Shown: positions 10,651 to 22,194, numbered from the stretch's first letter. The stretch: DNA of 64,000 nt from Hypericum androsaemum (GCA_963995505.1 OZ023192.1:11205001-11269000), one strand, 5' to 3'. Notes: generated by a model not told the origin, from the sequence alone. Translations and numbers: made by a program.

Positions 10651-12480
10651 AAGATCAACTATGATACAACCTGGTTAGACTCTTCATCGAAATCAGGAAT
10701 AGTTACAGTTGCTAGAAACGTAAAAGGCCTTCTTTTACAAGGTCAGCAGAGATTAGTGCATTTTGCAACTAGCTCTACAAATGGCTCGGACAATTTTCAC
10801 ACAAGAAAGGGCGTTACTTGAAACATATAGCAGGAATTAATATGATTGTTTGATTCTTTCCGCATATCACTTGGCAGCTTGAACCATTTGTACTAGAAGT
10901 GAGGGAGAAACTTAAAATTTCCCCTTTTTGCAGCTTGTATGTATTAGTAGACTACAATATCAAGTAGTCGATTGGATTTGTAAAAATTGTAGACTAAGAT
11001 CTCTTCCTAAGAATTGGTCCGTAAACTATCCTACGGAACTTGATACGGATTTCCCTATCTAATATTATTATATGAAACATTTATCCCCTGAAAAAATAGT
11101 ATGGCCTTCATTTTTAGCTTCCAAAGCCGAGCTAGACTTCCTAAGAGAGAAGCGAGAGAGAGGATTTAAATTTACTCAAGCAACCATAGAAGAATCATGA
11201 CAACACTGCATTAACTTAGGGAAGAGAGAAGCCAGAGAAAGGTTGAAGGAGACATCCAAAAGCCAAACCGGGGTAGGAGGGTGAGAGGAGAGATGGTGAG
11301 TTTTTTGAAAAACTATAAATAAATGTGGTACCATAATTGTAAATATCACAAGCCATGTCATTAAAAATCTATCCCATGGAATGCCGATGTGACAATCCAT
11401 GTAACATACGAAGCTGTGTCGTTTCAACAAAAAAATCATGGGCAGTTGCCCGGGCTACCTGGACCTCTCGCTGATGAAAACTAAAATAAGTTGGATGTGT
11501 TCTATGCGTTTTAAACTATAGGGTAGTTAAGTGCGAATTTGTGATACTACATTCACTAAAATGTACTTTTTCCAACAATTTATAAGGTTGACTTGTCTCT
11601 ATCGGTGACCAACATTGTTAAGGCGTCACGCCACAATCTATGTATAATATCAGCGTGGTCCATCCATGCGTGCATATCTTCACTACGAATATAGTTCTTC
11701 TTAACCTTAATATTATCAACCATATATTATTTTCTAATGATGGGTTATAGGGAGTTCCTAACTTCGTTCCTGTCCATCTAGATACAATTAATTAGAAATT
11801 TGTTTGAGATTAACATATACTTCCTTACGAGTGAGATGAATTTTTTTATAAGTGTAAAATATTTACTCATGGTATGAAAGTTCTAACATAGTACTAGAGT
11901 AGGTTGATTCCGTGACTTTATTCCTTTTAACAAGTAAATATTTGTTTATTCAAAAAATAAACGCAAAAAGAGCTAGTAATTAGATTTGCTATTGTTACAT
12001 TTGTGCTTGAGAATACATATCTCCTAAATAATCAATAACTAATAACCTATCTAAAAAGCAACACTAATTAGATAGTGACTATTTTAAAATTAATTCATCA
12101 ATATCTTCCATGATAATCTTTCATTTTATCCTAATCGTCTAGTTAATTCGTATGAAGCAAATTTTTCGAGCGAACCAAGCTTCCCGTTGAATTTGTTTAT
12201 TTGCATCTCGATATCTTCCATAAGGATCCCGTGAACTATTGTTGCTCCTTCAAATCTGAAGATCTAATATAGTAAGTCGACTTATTACTCCACGAGAAAT
12301 TGAACCTTGATTTCCGTCAATTTTATACGTTTCGTGTCATCCAGATAAGTGTGACAAAAGTTTACATACACTTAGAAAGAAGAAAAAAGGGAAACGGGAA
12401 CAGTGACAACTCCTGATTGAGAAGGATGATATACCCGGGACCATAGAACCATGAATAGGAAAGGTAGCATCTACAGTACA
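10651..12480. other. No gene recognised
   Basis: AT-rich sequence with scattered short frames. The longest (11176-11439, minus, 87 codons) shows no known domain. A stretch at about 10975-11060 resembles 24428-24520 (TGTAGACTAA...AAGAATTGG), suggesting an old shared segment near two MIR399 loci. Confidence 0.35.
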
Positions 12481-12530
12481 CATGCTTGGTTCTCTTTTTT
12501 CATTGAATCTTTCCAATCGGAATTGTACTG

Positions 12531-12538
12531 GCATATCC
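12531..12538 (+). promoter_or_regulatory. P1BS-type PHR1 site 1 of MIR399 locus 1
   Basis: GCATATCC fits the consensus GNATATNC bound by PHR1-family regulators of phosphate starvation. It lies 54 bp upstream of the TATA box. Confidence 0.65.
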
Positions 12539-12553
12539 CATTCCTTTGTCTTG

Positions 12554-12561
12554 GCATATCC
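12554..12561 (+). promoter_or_regulatory. P1BS-type PHR1 site 2 of MIR399 locus 1
   Basis: A second GCATATCC lies 23 bp after the first and 24 bp before the TATA box. Two sites this close to a TATA box are unlikely by chance and match the known regulation of miR399 by PHR1. Confidence 0.65.
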
Positions 12562-12584
12562 GGTCTCGGGTGCGAATAACGCAG

Positions 12585-12592
12585 TATAAAAG
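12585..12592 (+). promoter_or_regulatory. TATA box of MIR399 locus 1
   Basis: TATAAAAG lies about 160 bp upstream of the hairpin on the same strand as the mature sequence and just downstream of the two P1BS sites. Confidence 0.65.
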
Positions 12593-12743
12593 GGTGACTG
12601 TTTCTTGCATGGAGGACGACGAGAGGAACAGTACGAATGGAGGTGGTGATGGAGAAGGAAGAGAGAGAGATAAGAGAGGAGAAAGTTACATTAGCATACT
12701 TTTTGTGATGGATGTGGAGGAGTTGATCCAAGTGTGACGTGGG

Positions 12744-12862
12744 ATGAGGAATAACAGAGCAAATCTCCTTTGGCAGAGCGAATTTTACATACCGCTAATG
12801 CGTGCGTGTATATGTTGATTCTGCTTTGCCAAAGGAGAATTGCCCTGCCATTCTCTCCCATA
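12744..12862 (+). ncRNA. MIR399: miR399 precursor, locus 1
   Basis: A hairpin whose 3' arm carries the mature sequence at 12827-12847 (starts TGCCAAAGGAGAATTGCC, then CTG) and whose 5' arm carries the star strand at 12757-12777 (starts GAGCAAATCTCCTTTGGC). The arms pair with essentially one internal mismatch in the duplex, and the loop is about 49 nt. miR399 is induced by phosphate starvation and directs cleavage of PHO2 (UBC24) mRNA. Two P1BS sites and a TATA box lie upstream on the same strand. The minus strand also gives a near-miR399 3' arm, because the duplex is almost palindromic, but the promoter supports plus. Confidence 0.88.
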
Positions 12863-13500
12863 ACAAAGTTTAGTGAATTTCCTAAGCCAATCGGTTTGAT
12901 GTGTGCCCGGAATAAGGTGATTGTAAAAAGGCTACGCGTAAAGTGCAATGCCAAAGCAGTTATATTCAGTTTCTTGCATAAAATTAGTCTTGTTATTTTG
13001 TTGGTGAATATTCACTTTCGTGCGCTTGACATCTGATGAATATCCAATTTTGCATTACAGACATCCCACACATTTTATCTCTGTAGCAGAATCAATATTT
13101 TCTCCACAATTTACTTCGCACCGATTTCACTTTTGTATGCGGTTTTATGTTTTGTATCTATATCGATTTTTTTAAAGATTAAAAGCAGATTACAAGGGAT
13201 AGCATAAACGCTAAAGACAACATCAAGACCCGACTTAGATAATTGTAGATTGCTACATATATCATAATCGCAAAATAAGATAGTTGGATATGGGTAGTAT
13301 TGGCGAGAGACTCAGCTTTGAAAGCCTAGTCCATTTTCACGTCGGAAATACCACCCAAAAAACTGATGAGCACATGATCAACTAAAGCTCTCCTTTCGGC
13401 TACAAGCGAACCAAGAAGTCTCCAAATAAATAAATCATATGAAATATGACTTGATGGAGATATTCTTATCCAAAATACTTCGAACTAGATAGATACAACA
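12863..13500. other. Region 3' of MIR399 locus 1, no gene recognised
   Basis: AT-rich sequence. The first part is probably the 3' portion of the primary miR399 transcript. No domain or repeat was recognised. Confidence 0.35.
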
Positions 13501-14218
13501 TCTTGTTTTGCAAAAAGATACAAAACAGCAAGCAATATAAAAAAAATCGATCCAGAACTGGCTACCACAGAAGATACAAACCATTAAGAATATCAAAGAT
13601 TCAAGCCTGCCAAACCCAGTACACTACGGAGTCTGGCAAGCAAAACCCTAGCGAGCTGCAATTGAGGGTAGTTCACAACGAGCTGTGGTTGAAGAGAGAG
13701 CGGCCCTCGGCAGGCTACTGCTGTTGGCTGGTGAGCTAGAGCGGCGAGCGGCTTGAACTCCATACGACAAGCGGCCCCGGACGGTATGGAGAATCCTCGG
13801 ACGGCTGGAGGAAGGGAATAACCAGCCACTTAGGACTGGTTTGGTGTCAGGAATGGTTTCTTTCCCAAGAGAGAATTGGCCCCTTATCTATATAGTTTGC
13901 AATCCATTATCCCGGGAGGAGATTGGACGGAGACAAGGGTAGTCCCCAAATTTAGGGACTAAAGGAAAGATTGTGACAATTTAGGTATTAATTAAGTAGT
14001 TAAGGGTAAAATTGGAAAATTAATAAAAATAAAAAGAGAGATAGCAAATTAGCTGGCACACTTTTTTATGGAAATACTAAAAGGTAAAAAAAATTTAAAC
14101 CAATCTCACGTGAAAAGAAGAAGGGACTCTTTCTCTCTCTTTAAATTATTGTGAACTTCAAAAATCCTACCAACTACCAGATTTTTTTAAATAAACTCGA
14201 AAAACCAAAGAATAAAAA
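13501..14218. other. Unassigned; GC-rich block at 13600-13840
   Basis: Open frames exist on both strands in the GC-rich block (78 codons each) without any recognised family. The minus strand has a CTATATAG word near 13888-13896, followed by a leader-like sequence, so this may be a promoter plus first exon captured or left from a gene. From about 13930 on the sequence is AT-rich and probably belongs to the left part of element 3. Confidence 0.3.
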
Positions 14219-15350
14219 TTCAATAGAAAATCAATATCACTAAATTCGAAAACTAATATTACTACGTTCGGAAACCAATATCACTGCGTTCGGAAACCAA
14301 TATCACTACTTTCAAAAACCAATATCACTACATTCACAAACTAATATCACTACCTTCAGAAACCAATATCACTATATTCGAAACCAATATTACTATGTTC
14401 GGAAAACCAATATCACTACGTTCGGAAACCAATATCACGATGTTTGGAAACCAATATCACCACATTCGAAAATCAATATCACCACATTCGAAAACTAATA
14501 TATCACCACGTTCGAAAACCAAGATCACTACGTTCGAAAACTAATATCATTATAGACTAGAACCAATAGCATTACTTACTCAAACCAATATTATTACAGA
14601 CTCAAATCAATATTAGTACATACTCAAACCAATATCATTACAGACTAAAACTAATATCATTAAAGACTAAAACTAATATCAATACATACTCAAACCAATA
14701 TCAGTACAGACTAAAATCAATGTCATTAGAGACTAAAACCAATATCAATACATACGCAAACCAATATCAGTACAGACTAAAATCAACATCAATACAAACT
14801 TAAACCAATATCAATACATACTCGAACCAATATCATTACAGACAAAAACCAATATCATTACATACTCAAACCAAACAAAAGAGGTCTCCAAAATCAATAT
14901 CACCACATTTGAAAATCAATATCACTACATTCGAAAACTAATATCACTATAGTAAAAAACCAATGTCAATACATTCGGAAACCAATATCGATACATTCGA
15001 AAACCAATATCGATGCAGACTAAAACTAACATACTAAAACTAATATCAATACAAACTCAAACCAATATCATTACATATGAAAACCAATATCACTACATAT
15101 GAAAATTAATATCAGTACAGACTAAAACTAATGTCATTACGTACTCAAACCAATATCAATACATACTCAAATTAATATTATTAGCAATTGAAATCAATAA
15201 CAGTACAGAGTAAAACTAATATCAGTATAGACCAAAACCAATATCAGTATATACTCAAACCAATATCATTATATCTAAAAATTAATATTAATACATACTC
15301 AAACCAATATCATTAGCGACTGAAACCAATATCATACAGACTAAAATCAA
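14219..15350 (-). repeat. 22-bp minisatellite with core GATATTGGTTT (array 3), largest copy
   Basis: On the plus strand the unit reads AAACCAATATC plus about 11 variable bases (ACTACGTTCGG, ATTACATACTC, AGTACAGACTA). About 1.1 kb gives close to 50 units. Spacer types cluster: TTCGG types on the left and ACATACTC/ACAGACTA types on the right, suggesting several rounds of local expansion. Relative to the captured gene the array reads GATATTGGTTT. Confidence 0.9.
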
Positions 15351-15582
15351 GCCGAGTACTCGAGGAAACCCTAGAGGAGCTCGATCTCATCCTCGTCAGT
15401 CCACAGCCACTGGAACAGCAGCCGCATCTCGTCCAACAGGAGGGGCTTCCGGTCGAGCTGCAGCGGAGAGGGGAGGACGATCGCGTCGTAGGAGGTGGGG
15501 CGGAGGTCTTCCTCGTCGTCATCATCGTCCATAATCTCGGGATCGTCCTCGAGGTGGGGTAGAGGTCTTCTAGCACCGCCAT
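15347..15582 (-). pseudogene. Captured STOREKEEPER/GeBP-like transcription factor fragment
   Basis: From an ATG at 15582 the minus strand encodes an acidic N-terminus. After a frame shift it reads LEDDPEIMDDDDDEEDLRP, TSYDAIVLPSPLQLDRKPLL and FQWLWTDEDEIELL, a stop at 15371-15373, then GFLEYSA. The W..EDEI.LL.G...Y pattern fits the start of the DUF573 DNA-binding domain of STOREKEEPER/GeBP proteins, where the stop replaces a usual Gln codon. The domain ends abruptly at the array. A sister copy starts at 63889. The family call rests on this one motif. Confidence 0.6.
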
Positions 15583-15640
15583 CTCCTCTCTCTCCTACTA
15601 TTTCACCGATTGGGACTTCTTCTTCTACTTGTACTACTCG

Positions 15641-15668
15641 TTGAGAGAGAGAGAGAGAGAGAGAGAGA
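15641..15668 (+). repeat. (GA)n microsatellite
   Basis: About 14 GA units lie upstream (minus sense) of the captured STOREKEEPER-like ATG, where the sister copy near 63850 has a shorter CT-rich leader. Confidence 0.85.
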
Positions 15669-15965
15669 TTTCTCTTTTATGGGAAGAAAAGAGAGATTTC
15701 TTTTGTTTCAAGAAGAAGAGGCGGCCACGATTTTTTTTATAGAAAATTTAGGAGATAAAAAAGTTTAAATAGATGGGGTGGAAACCCTAGTTGGTATGGG
15801 ATGGGTAAAAAGTCAAAAGTATCCTTGATAGATTAATGGCCCTTGGATTTGCAGATACTGTTTTAAAATCAAATCTGACGGCCTATATTTAACTCCCCAC
15901 CTATGGACAACATTTCTTTAATCCCCACTCAATCCATTCTCCCATTATCCCTAGCGGGTTAATAT

Positions 15966-16336
15966 TCAATTTCGATTTTAATTGAATGAATTTATTTATC
16001 CTTTGAATTAAGACAAGAGGAAAAGGAGGAGAGATATCAAAATGGTATGGGCTTTTGTATAATTTTTAAAGTTCTATGATTTCATTCTCAATTTTTAAAT
16101 GAGATGTTAGAGATTTTTGGTATTTTATCTTTTTAATTAATGAGATTCAAATTACATATAAAAATTAATTAGATTCAAATTACATACTAACGATTCAATT
16201 TTAGTTATAAATAGCTTATAGTTAAATTTTTACACCAATAATTACACCTGCTAATGGTTGAAATTGGGATCACCGTCAATTTGTTCATATCTTGTGTCAT
16301 TAGGCCAAATACAATTTGATAATTACAAAGTAGTTA
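15966..16336. other. Non-coding AT-rich spacer
   Basis: Contains a short direct repeat (TTAGATTCAAATTACATA at about 16150 and 16170) and TTTTTACACCAATAATTAC near 16230, a motif that recurs inverted near 56150. No gene. Confidence 0.35.
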
Positions 16337-18220
16337 AGATAAATTATCCTCAAATTCCTGGTCTATATCATAATTAATGGTAAGCCCTACGATTCAAAAA
16401 AATATTTGGTCATCCTCATTCTTTGTTTAAATATCAGTATCGGGGTCTCTAGGTGACATCAACAATCAAAAAGTACAATTATCACCTTATACTTAAAATT
16501 AGGTCACTTAACACTTTTTACTTCTCAAAATGAGACAATTAACACCTTTAAATAAATTTTTTGTCGCCTGACAACACATCATCAATCCATGTAAACAAAT
16601 ACTATCCACCTCATTTTTTTTACTTATGAAATTAAAAAAAGTACCCTATTCTTCCCCCTCAAAGCTTTCGTCCTCCTCTACTGTATCTAATGCTTCTACC
16701 GATTCTTTTTGCATTATTACACAATGTCCGAGATCCCTATGTATCGAACCCCAAAAGGGGAGGAAAAAAAAATCGAGTTGAAAGTAACACAAGCCCTTTA
16801 CTTTGGTGAAAGTACCGTGCCTTGTTTTACTGATACCCAATGTATCAACGCCTTTCTTTCCACTATATGAACCATTAATCTTAACGACATGTCAATTCAC
16901 TAGTGTAGAGTTTCTTGTATTCATTGTTAGTTTAGTGCTTAAGCATTAAATGTTGTTTGATTTCTAGGTCTAGTAAGATAATTTAATTGTGTATTCCATG
17001 AACACTGGGTGGGGTAGATTGTTGTTTGCAATCTGATTTAACTCAAATCTAAATAATTAACCAATATACCCAATTTTGACCAAACCAAAGAAGTAAAAAT
17101 TACGAAGCACAAGGAAGAAACAGGGATGCTTTAGAGAGGACGGAGGGGGAGGCAAGCTTTTGGAGGGAAGACTAGGATATTTGTAGATATTCTTTGCTTA
17201 TGTGGATTCCTCACGTGTCGTCGGACAACAAAAAATTTTATTTACAAGTGTTAATAGTCCCATTTTGAAAAGAAAGGGTGTTAAGTATTTCAATTTTAAG
17301 TACAAAATAGTAATTGTACTTTTTGATTAAGTAGAGGATGTTATTTCATCTTTTTACCTTTTACACTGAGGTCTCATCTTTAACCTCACACTCTCTTCTG
17401 CCGTCCACCAATGAGCCACCGTCAAAAATTAAAATTAATCAAACCAAAATCAATTAAACTAAAATCAATGATGAGCAACCAAACCCAATTCAATCAAACC
17501 TAATTCAATCAACCAAAAAGCAATTAAACCCAACAGCGGGAAAGGCTCGTTTGAGATGAACCCATGGCTGATTAGCTCCGGCGACTCCTACTAGAAGGGT
17601 AACCTCCGGCTCTGAACGGTAAAGGAAGAATGTCAACCCAGATTTTCCCTTGCCGATTTCGAACGGTAGCACATCGACACTTGGAAATCTAGTCAAAAGA
17701 GCTAAGAATAAAGCCCAGATTTTCCCTTGCCAATGTCGTCGGAGTCGTTGGAGGTCTTAGAGACTTTTTGGAAGACGCGGTGTCCTCGTCTGACGAAGCT
17801 TCAGCGTCTTCCTTCCGCTTCCCTCTCCCCGTTATTTCATCCTCTTTTCTTCTTTCCTGTCTCGATTTTGAATTTTCTCTTTCTCAAAGGCCTCCGAAGA
17901 CTGCAAGCTCTTGATGTTCTTGCTTGCTTTCGTGTTATTGATTTAGGGCTCTCGGTGATTTAGTGTTCTTTACGTTGTTAATTTAGTTCGATGTTCTTAA
18001 GTGTGCAGATAGTTAATGTTCTGGGTGATTCTTGATGTTCATGGTGTTCTTGCACTTCCGTTCGTCTTCCTCCTCAACTCGCTGGTGAATTTTATTTATT
18101 TATTTTTAAGGGTATATCGGTCATTTAAACAAAGAACGAGGATGGCAAAATAATTTTTTGAATAGCAGGAACGCCGCTAATAATTATGACATAGACCAAG
18201 GACATAAGAGTAATTTGCCG
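16337..18220. mobile_element. Mutator-like element with perfect 9-bp target duplication
   Basis: Terminal inverted repeats of about 100 bp: the left reads AAATTATCCTCAAATTCCTGG, and the complement of the right reads AAATTACTCTTATGTCCTTGG; both continue CATCCTC(A/G)TTCTTTGTTT further in. Both flanks are AAGTAGTTA (16328-16336 and 18221-18229), an exact 9-bp duplication diagnostic of Mutator-like elements. No transposase was seen. The inside holds another TIR element (16455-17345) and a partly GC-rich stretch (17370-18100) with short frames on both strands that may be captured exons but are not recognisable. Confidence 0.85.
16455..17345. mobile_element. Nested TIR element inside the MULE
   Basis: The left part (ATCAAAAAGTACAATTATCA..., ACTTAAAATTAGG, CACTTAACA) and the complement of 17205-17345 match over about 140 bp, forming a second pair of inverted ends. 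A minus-strand frame of 64 codons (16646-16840) ends in an acidic tail (ESFEGEE); its origin is unknown. The exact borders and target duplication are unclear. Confidence 0.65.
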
Positions 18221-18229
18221 AAGTAGTTA

Positions 18230-18589
18230 TTATATTTTTCAATAATTTGAGGGTGAAATTTGATCCTTATTCCTAAACATGAGAGAAGCCCACACTATTA
18301 CATATTATTACTATATATTGTACTAATTGCTTAAATTGTAGAAACTACATATTGATTGTTATAAATCAAATGAAGCCCTAACCAACTCCATTTCGAGATT
18401 GGCTTCAAAAAAAGCCTCCAAATTGGCGATCACATAGGCAAAGCGGATCGTCTACATGATGATCCAAGTTGACATGGCACGTTAGGTTTCATACAACAAG
18501 GGAGATGTTGCATATATTAATAAAGTATCAAGTTATCAAACGTGAGTCACTCATCTGATGTATTTTAAATTGCATAATACTAAAGTAAA
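18230..18589. other. Non-coding spacer before the copia element
   Basis: AT-rich, no features seen. It ends with GTAAA, the target-site copy of the following retrotransposon. Confidence 0.4.
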
Positions 18590-18776
18590 TGAAAGATTAA
18601 AATGGAGAGGAAAAATGTTCTCTCATTAAGCAGCCAATCGGCAATATATACAAATGTTCTGGTCACATAATTACAGAGAGCTTCCTAATTGGCCGTGATG
18701 CATATTAGGTAAGACACCAACAGAGACCTATACAACATCTACCACTAAATAGGAAAGGGCCTTATTCGGCCCAATA
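18590..18776 (-). repeat. 3' LTR of copia-2
   Basis: 187 bp, closely matching 23174-23384 but lacking about 24 bp (CTAATACTATTATGCTACGT region) present in the other LTR. Differences between LTRs accumulate after insertion, so the insertion is not brand new. Confidence 0.9.
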
Positions 18777-18784
18777 ATTCCGTT

Positions 18785-20822
18785 CAAGTTGGAGCAAACA
18801 TATCACGAATGTCCAACTTGCCGAGAAGAAAATCGAACTGACGCTGTCCGAGAGCCTTTGTAAGGATGTCGGCGAGCTGATAATTGGTACGAATATGGTG
18901 TAGCACAATTTCTCCCGATTAAATAGCATCACGAACAAAATGGCAGTCAACTTCAATGTGTTTCGTCCGCTCATGAAATACTGGGTTAGTAGCAATGTGA
19001 ATAGCAGATTGACTATCACAAAAAAGATGAGCAGGGCGAGGACGAGAGACGCCAAGATCACGGAGCAGTTGTTTCAACCACCGGAGTTCACAGACATAGC
19101 ACGGCACTCGGCTTCCGCAGATGAACGAGCAATAGTCAGTTGCTTCTTAGTCTTCCAAGAAACTGGAGATAACCCCCACTGAACAAAATAGCAAGTCAAA
19201 GAATGCCGAGTGAGGGGACAACTTGCCCAATCAGAGTCACAATAAGCATACAGCTAAAGATCGCTATCTAAACGAAGAAAAAGTCATTGACCAGGTCGCC
19301 CCTTCAAATAGTGAACAATATGAAGGGCAGCATCCCAATGCTCTTGTCGTGGACACTGTATAAACTGCGAGAGCACATGCACAGCATAGCTGAGTTCAGG
19401 CCGTGTGATAAGAAGATAGATCAAGGGCCCAATTAGGCGACGATAAGCCTCAGAATCAGTGAGTTCCTCACCATCCACCAATGCCAACTTGTGATTTGGC
19501 TCAATAGGAAACGAAGTGGGCTTGGCACTAAGTAACCCACAGTCACCTATTATATCAAGAGCATACTTGCATTGAGAAAGAAAGATTTTGTCAGGTCCCC
19601 GAGCAATGATAATACCAAGAAAGTACTTAAGCATGCCCAAATCCTTCATGTATAAGCAACTCGATAGATATCGCTTAAGCACAAAATGGATTCTTCATGA
19701 CTCACACCAATAATAAGATCGTCCATGTAGACGAGAACACAGAGGGACATGCCATCCCGATGAGAAGTAAAGAGAGAATAATCCGCGTAAGATTGCCTAA
19801 AACTATAGGCTTTTAAGGCAGCTGTTAGCTTAGCGAACTAGTTTTGTGGAGCCTGACGAAGTCCATACAATGACTTGCAGAGATAACAAACTTTCTTTGG
19901 GACACGCGAGATAAAACAAGTAGGAAACTTCATATATACCTCTTCAGCCAAGTCCCCATGAAGAAATGCATTATGCACGTCCATCTGATGCAGGAACCAG
20001 GAGCAAACAGCAGAACCGCTAGAAAAGTACGTTCACTCACCATTTTGGCAACTTGTGCAAAAGTCTCATTATAATCCAGTCCTTCAGTTTAGCGATCGCC
20101 CCTTACGATAAGGCGTGCCTTGTACCGTTCAATAGACCCATCAGAGTGATACTTGATATGGTACACCCACTTGCATTTAATAGCGGTCTTGCCAGGAGGC
20201 AAAGATTCAACAGTCTAGGTGCATCAATCTCGAGCCGCATGACTTCACACCAACGTGCATCTTTCATAGCTTCACCAAAATGCATTGGTTCATGACCAAG
20301 AGTAATGGCAACAACAACAAGTGTCCTGTGTGGCAAGGCAAAATTAGCACTGGTAATAAAGTTGGCAATAGGATAAACCGTACCATAAGACATCGGCTTG
20401 GATGGGGCAGCGGCAGGGGGTTCTTGAATGTGGCGTGGAATGTGAAGAAATACATAATTCATAACAAAATCATGAAACTTGGCTGGTACAACATGATGCC
20501 GATGACCACGTCTAAGTACAGCATCAGTACCCGAGGAAACTACATCAGAGACAGGAGTGCCTTCAGCTTCCGGCATAGGAACATCATCTATCACAGTAGG
20601 AGGAATGTCAGAGGGATCATCGCTCCCCCTCACGTCCGAACTCCCATTGTTAGCTGAGGAAACTGGCGGATCAGAATCATCAACATCCTCAATGACCATC
20701 GGTAGATCGCATAATGGAGCAACAGAAGGAGCCAAAGATGATGTCTCATGATAAGGAAAGGACTCCTCAACAAAAATAACATCACGAGAAATGAAGGTCT
20801 CCTCGGTCTCAAGTTCATACAT
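18785..20822 (-). pseudogene. copia-2 reverse transcriptase and RNase H
   Basis: Read on the minus strand: a hinge region with the acidic-linker frame at 20822-20103, then RT pieces (MKDLGMLKYFLGIIIARG, CKYALDIIGDCGLLSAKP, AYRRLIGPLIYLLITRPELS) and RNase H ([46 protein letters not shown]). These enzymes make and process the cDNA. The frame changes several times and stops interrupt it, so no intact enzyme is encoded. Confidence 0.85.
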
Positions 20823-20829
20823 GCTTCAT

Positions 20830-22030
20830 CCCTTCTTCCCAAATGGATACCCGATGAACATGCACTTGTGACCTCTTTCCCTGAATTTGTCCTTCACTCT
20901 AGGCCGACAATGTATATAACAGAGACATCCAAACACACGAATAGAAGAGTAAGAAGGAGGTTTGCCAAATAAACCTCATATGGAGTCTTGCCGCCTAATA
21001 AAGGCGTAGGGGTTCGGTTGATCAGATACCCTGCAGTCAGAATACATTCTCCCCAAAATTGAAAGGGCAGATTCGCCTGAAATCGGAGTGCACGGCCAAT
21101 ATTCAGAATATGACGATGCTTGCATTCCACTCGACCATTGTGTTGAGGAGTATCAACGCAAGATGTATGGTGTAAAACACCATGATCAATTAGATATATC
21201 CTTAAAGCCAATAAACTCTGTGCCAATATCACTGCGGAGAGTCTTAATTCTTTGATTAAATTGAGTCAACACCATAGCATAAAACTTGGGAAATATGGTA
21301 TGAACCTCACTCTTCTCTGCCAACAGGTAAATCCAAATAGCTCGAGTACAATCATCAACAATAGTTAGGAAGTAGCGTGTACCACAAGATGAAGCAATAC
21401 GATAAGGCCCCTATAAATCTCAGTGAATCAACTAGAAAGGAGTCTCAGCTTTATTATCACTGAGTTCAAAACTATTTTGTGTTTGTTTGGCACGTAAACA
21501 TACCTCACAATGATCAAGTTTGTGAGGTACGTCAAAAAATGAAGGTACCATAGCTACTATCTTATTCGAAGGGTGGCCCATCCGTTGATGCAAAAAAGAA
21601 GAAGAATCCCCAACAATTGCCTTACACACACGAACACCAGACACTGCACGTAAGACGTAGACCCCTGCCTATTGTTCACCCACATTAATCACTGTCTTCA
21701 AAGTGTGGTCCTATAAGATGCACAACTTATTAGCAAAGCTGGCAGTGCACTTAGAATCCCGAACAAGCTGTGACACAGAAATTAAGTTACACGCCAATTT
21801 TGAACAAATAGAACATGAAGTAATTCAAGACTTCCTCCAAGCTTCACTTGGCCTACCTTGATGGCCTTCGTCTCACTACCAACGGGGAGGCCAATCGAAC
21901 AAGGCAGAACATCCATGACATCAGTTAAAAAATTTAGATCACCAGTTAAATGGTTAGAGGCTCCAGTATCCAAGAGCCAATGGTTTCGAACACTCTTACC
22001 AAACAGCTTTTCCATCGTTCTGCCCTATCC
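20830..22030 (-). pseudogene. copia-2 protease and integrase
   Basis: The protease region shows HWLLDTGASNHLTGD near 21980. It is followed by the integrase zinc-binding part (FLHQRMGHPSNKIVAMVPSF, HCEVCLRAKQTQ) and catalytic core pieces including [20 protein letters not shown] and [20 protein letters not shown]. Integrase inserts the cDNA into the host genome. Stops and shifts between pieces make it non-functional. Confidence 0.85.
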
Positions 22031-22194
22031 AGGCTTTGCACTGTTGATTGCCTCAACAACCTGGTTCCATTGATCAGTCGTCATCCAACGAAAAACTAAT
22101 AGTTCTGCTTCATGACCTTCACTACTCTCAGTCAAAGCACCTCCAACAGAACGCGCCTGAGCAGCGTTCGCTAGCTAGCTACCACGTCCACGGC

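Larger units (their letters stand above)
14219..15965 (-). mobile_element. Gene-capturing TIR element 3 (TIR type B), left end unresolved
   Basis: The right end (about 15836-15965) read on the minus strand gives TTGAGTGGGGATTAAAGAAA, TGTTGTCCATAGGTGGGGAG and then AGATTTGATTTTAAAAC. The same sequence opens the element at 63628. Inward on the minus strand follow a leader with a GA microsatellite, an ATG with a STOREKEEPER/GeBP-like piece, and then the array, which starts immediately after the coding piece. I could not find the second TIR left of the array. TIR types A and B share the order GGGGA(C/T)T...TAAATAT(G/A)GA...TAGATTTGAT, so they look related. Confidence 0.65.

Noticed and set aside
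14219..15350. CRISPR-like array
   Set aside because: Regular repeats with variable spacers, but the core is 11 bp, the period is 22 bp, and the context is a plant transposon.
20280..20972. Plus-strand open frames within the copia element
   Set aside because: Shadows of the minus-strand copia polyprotein.
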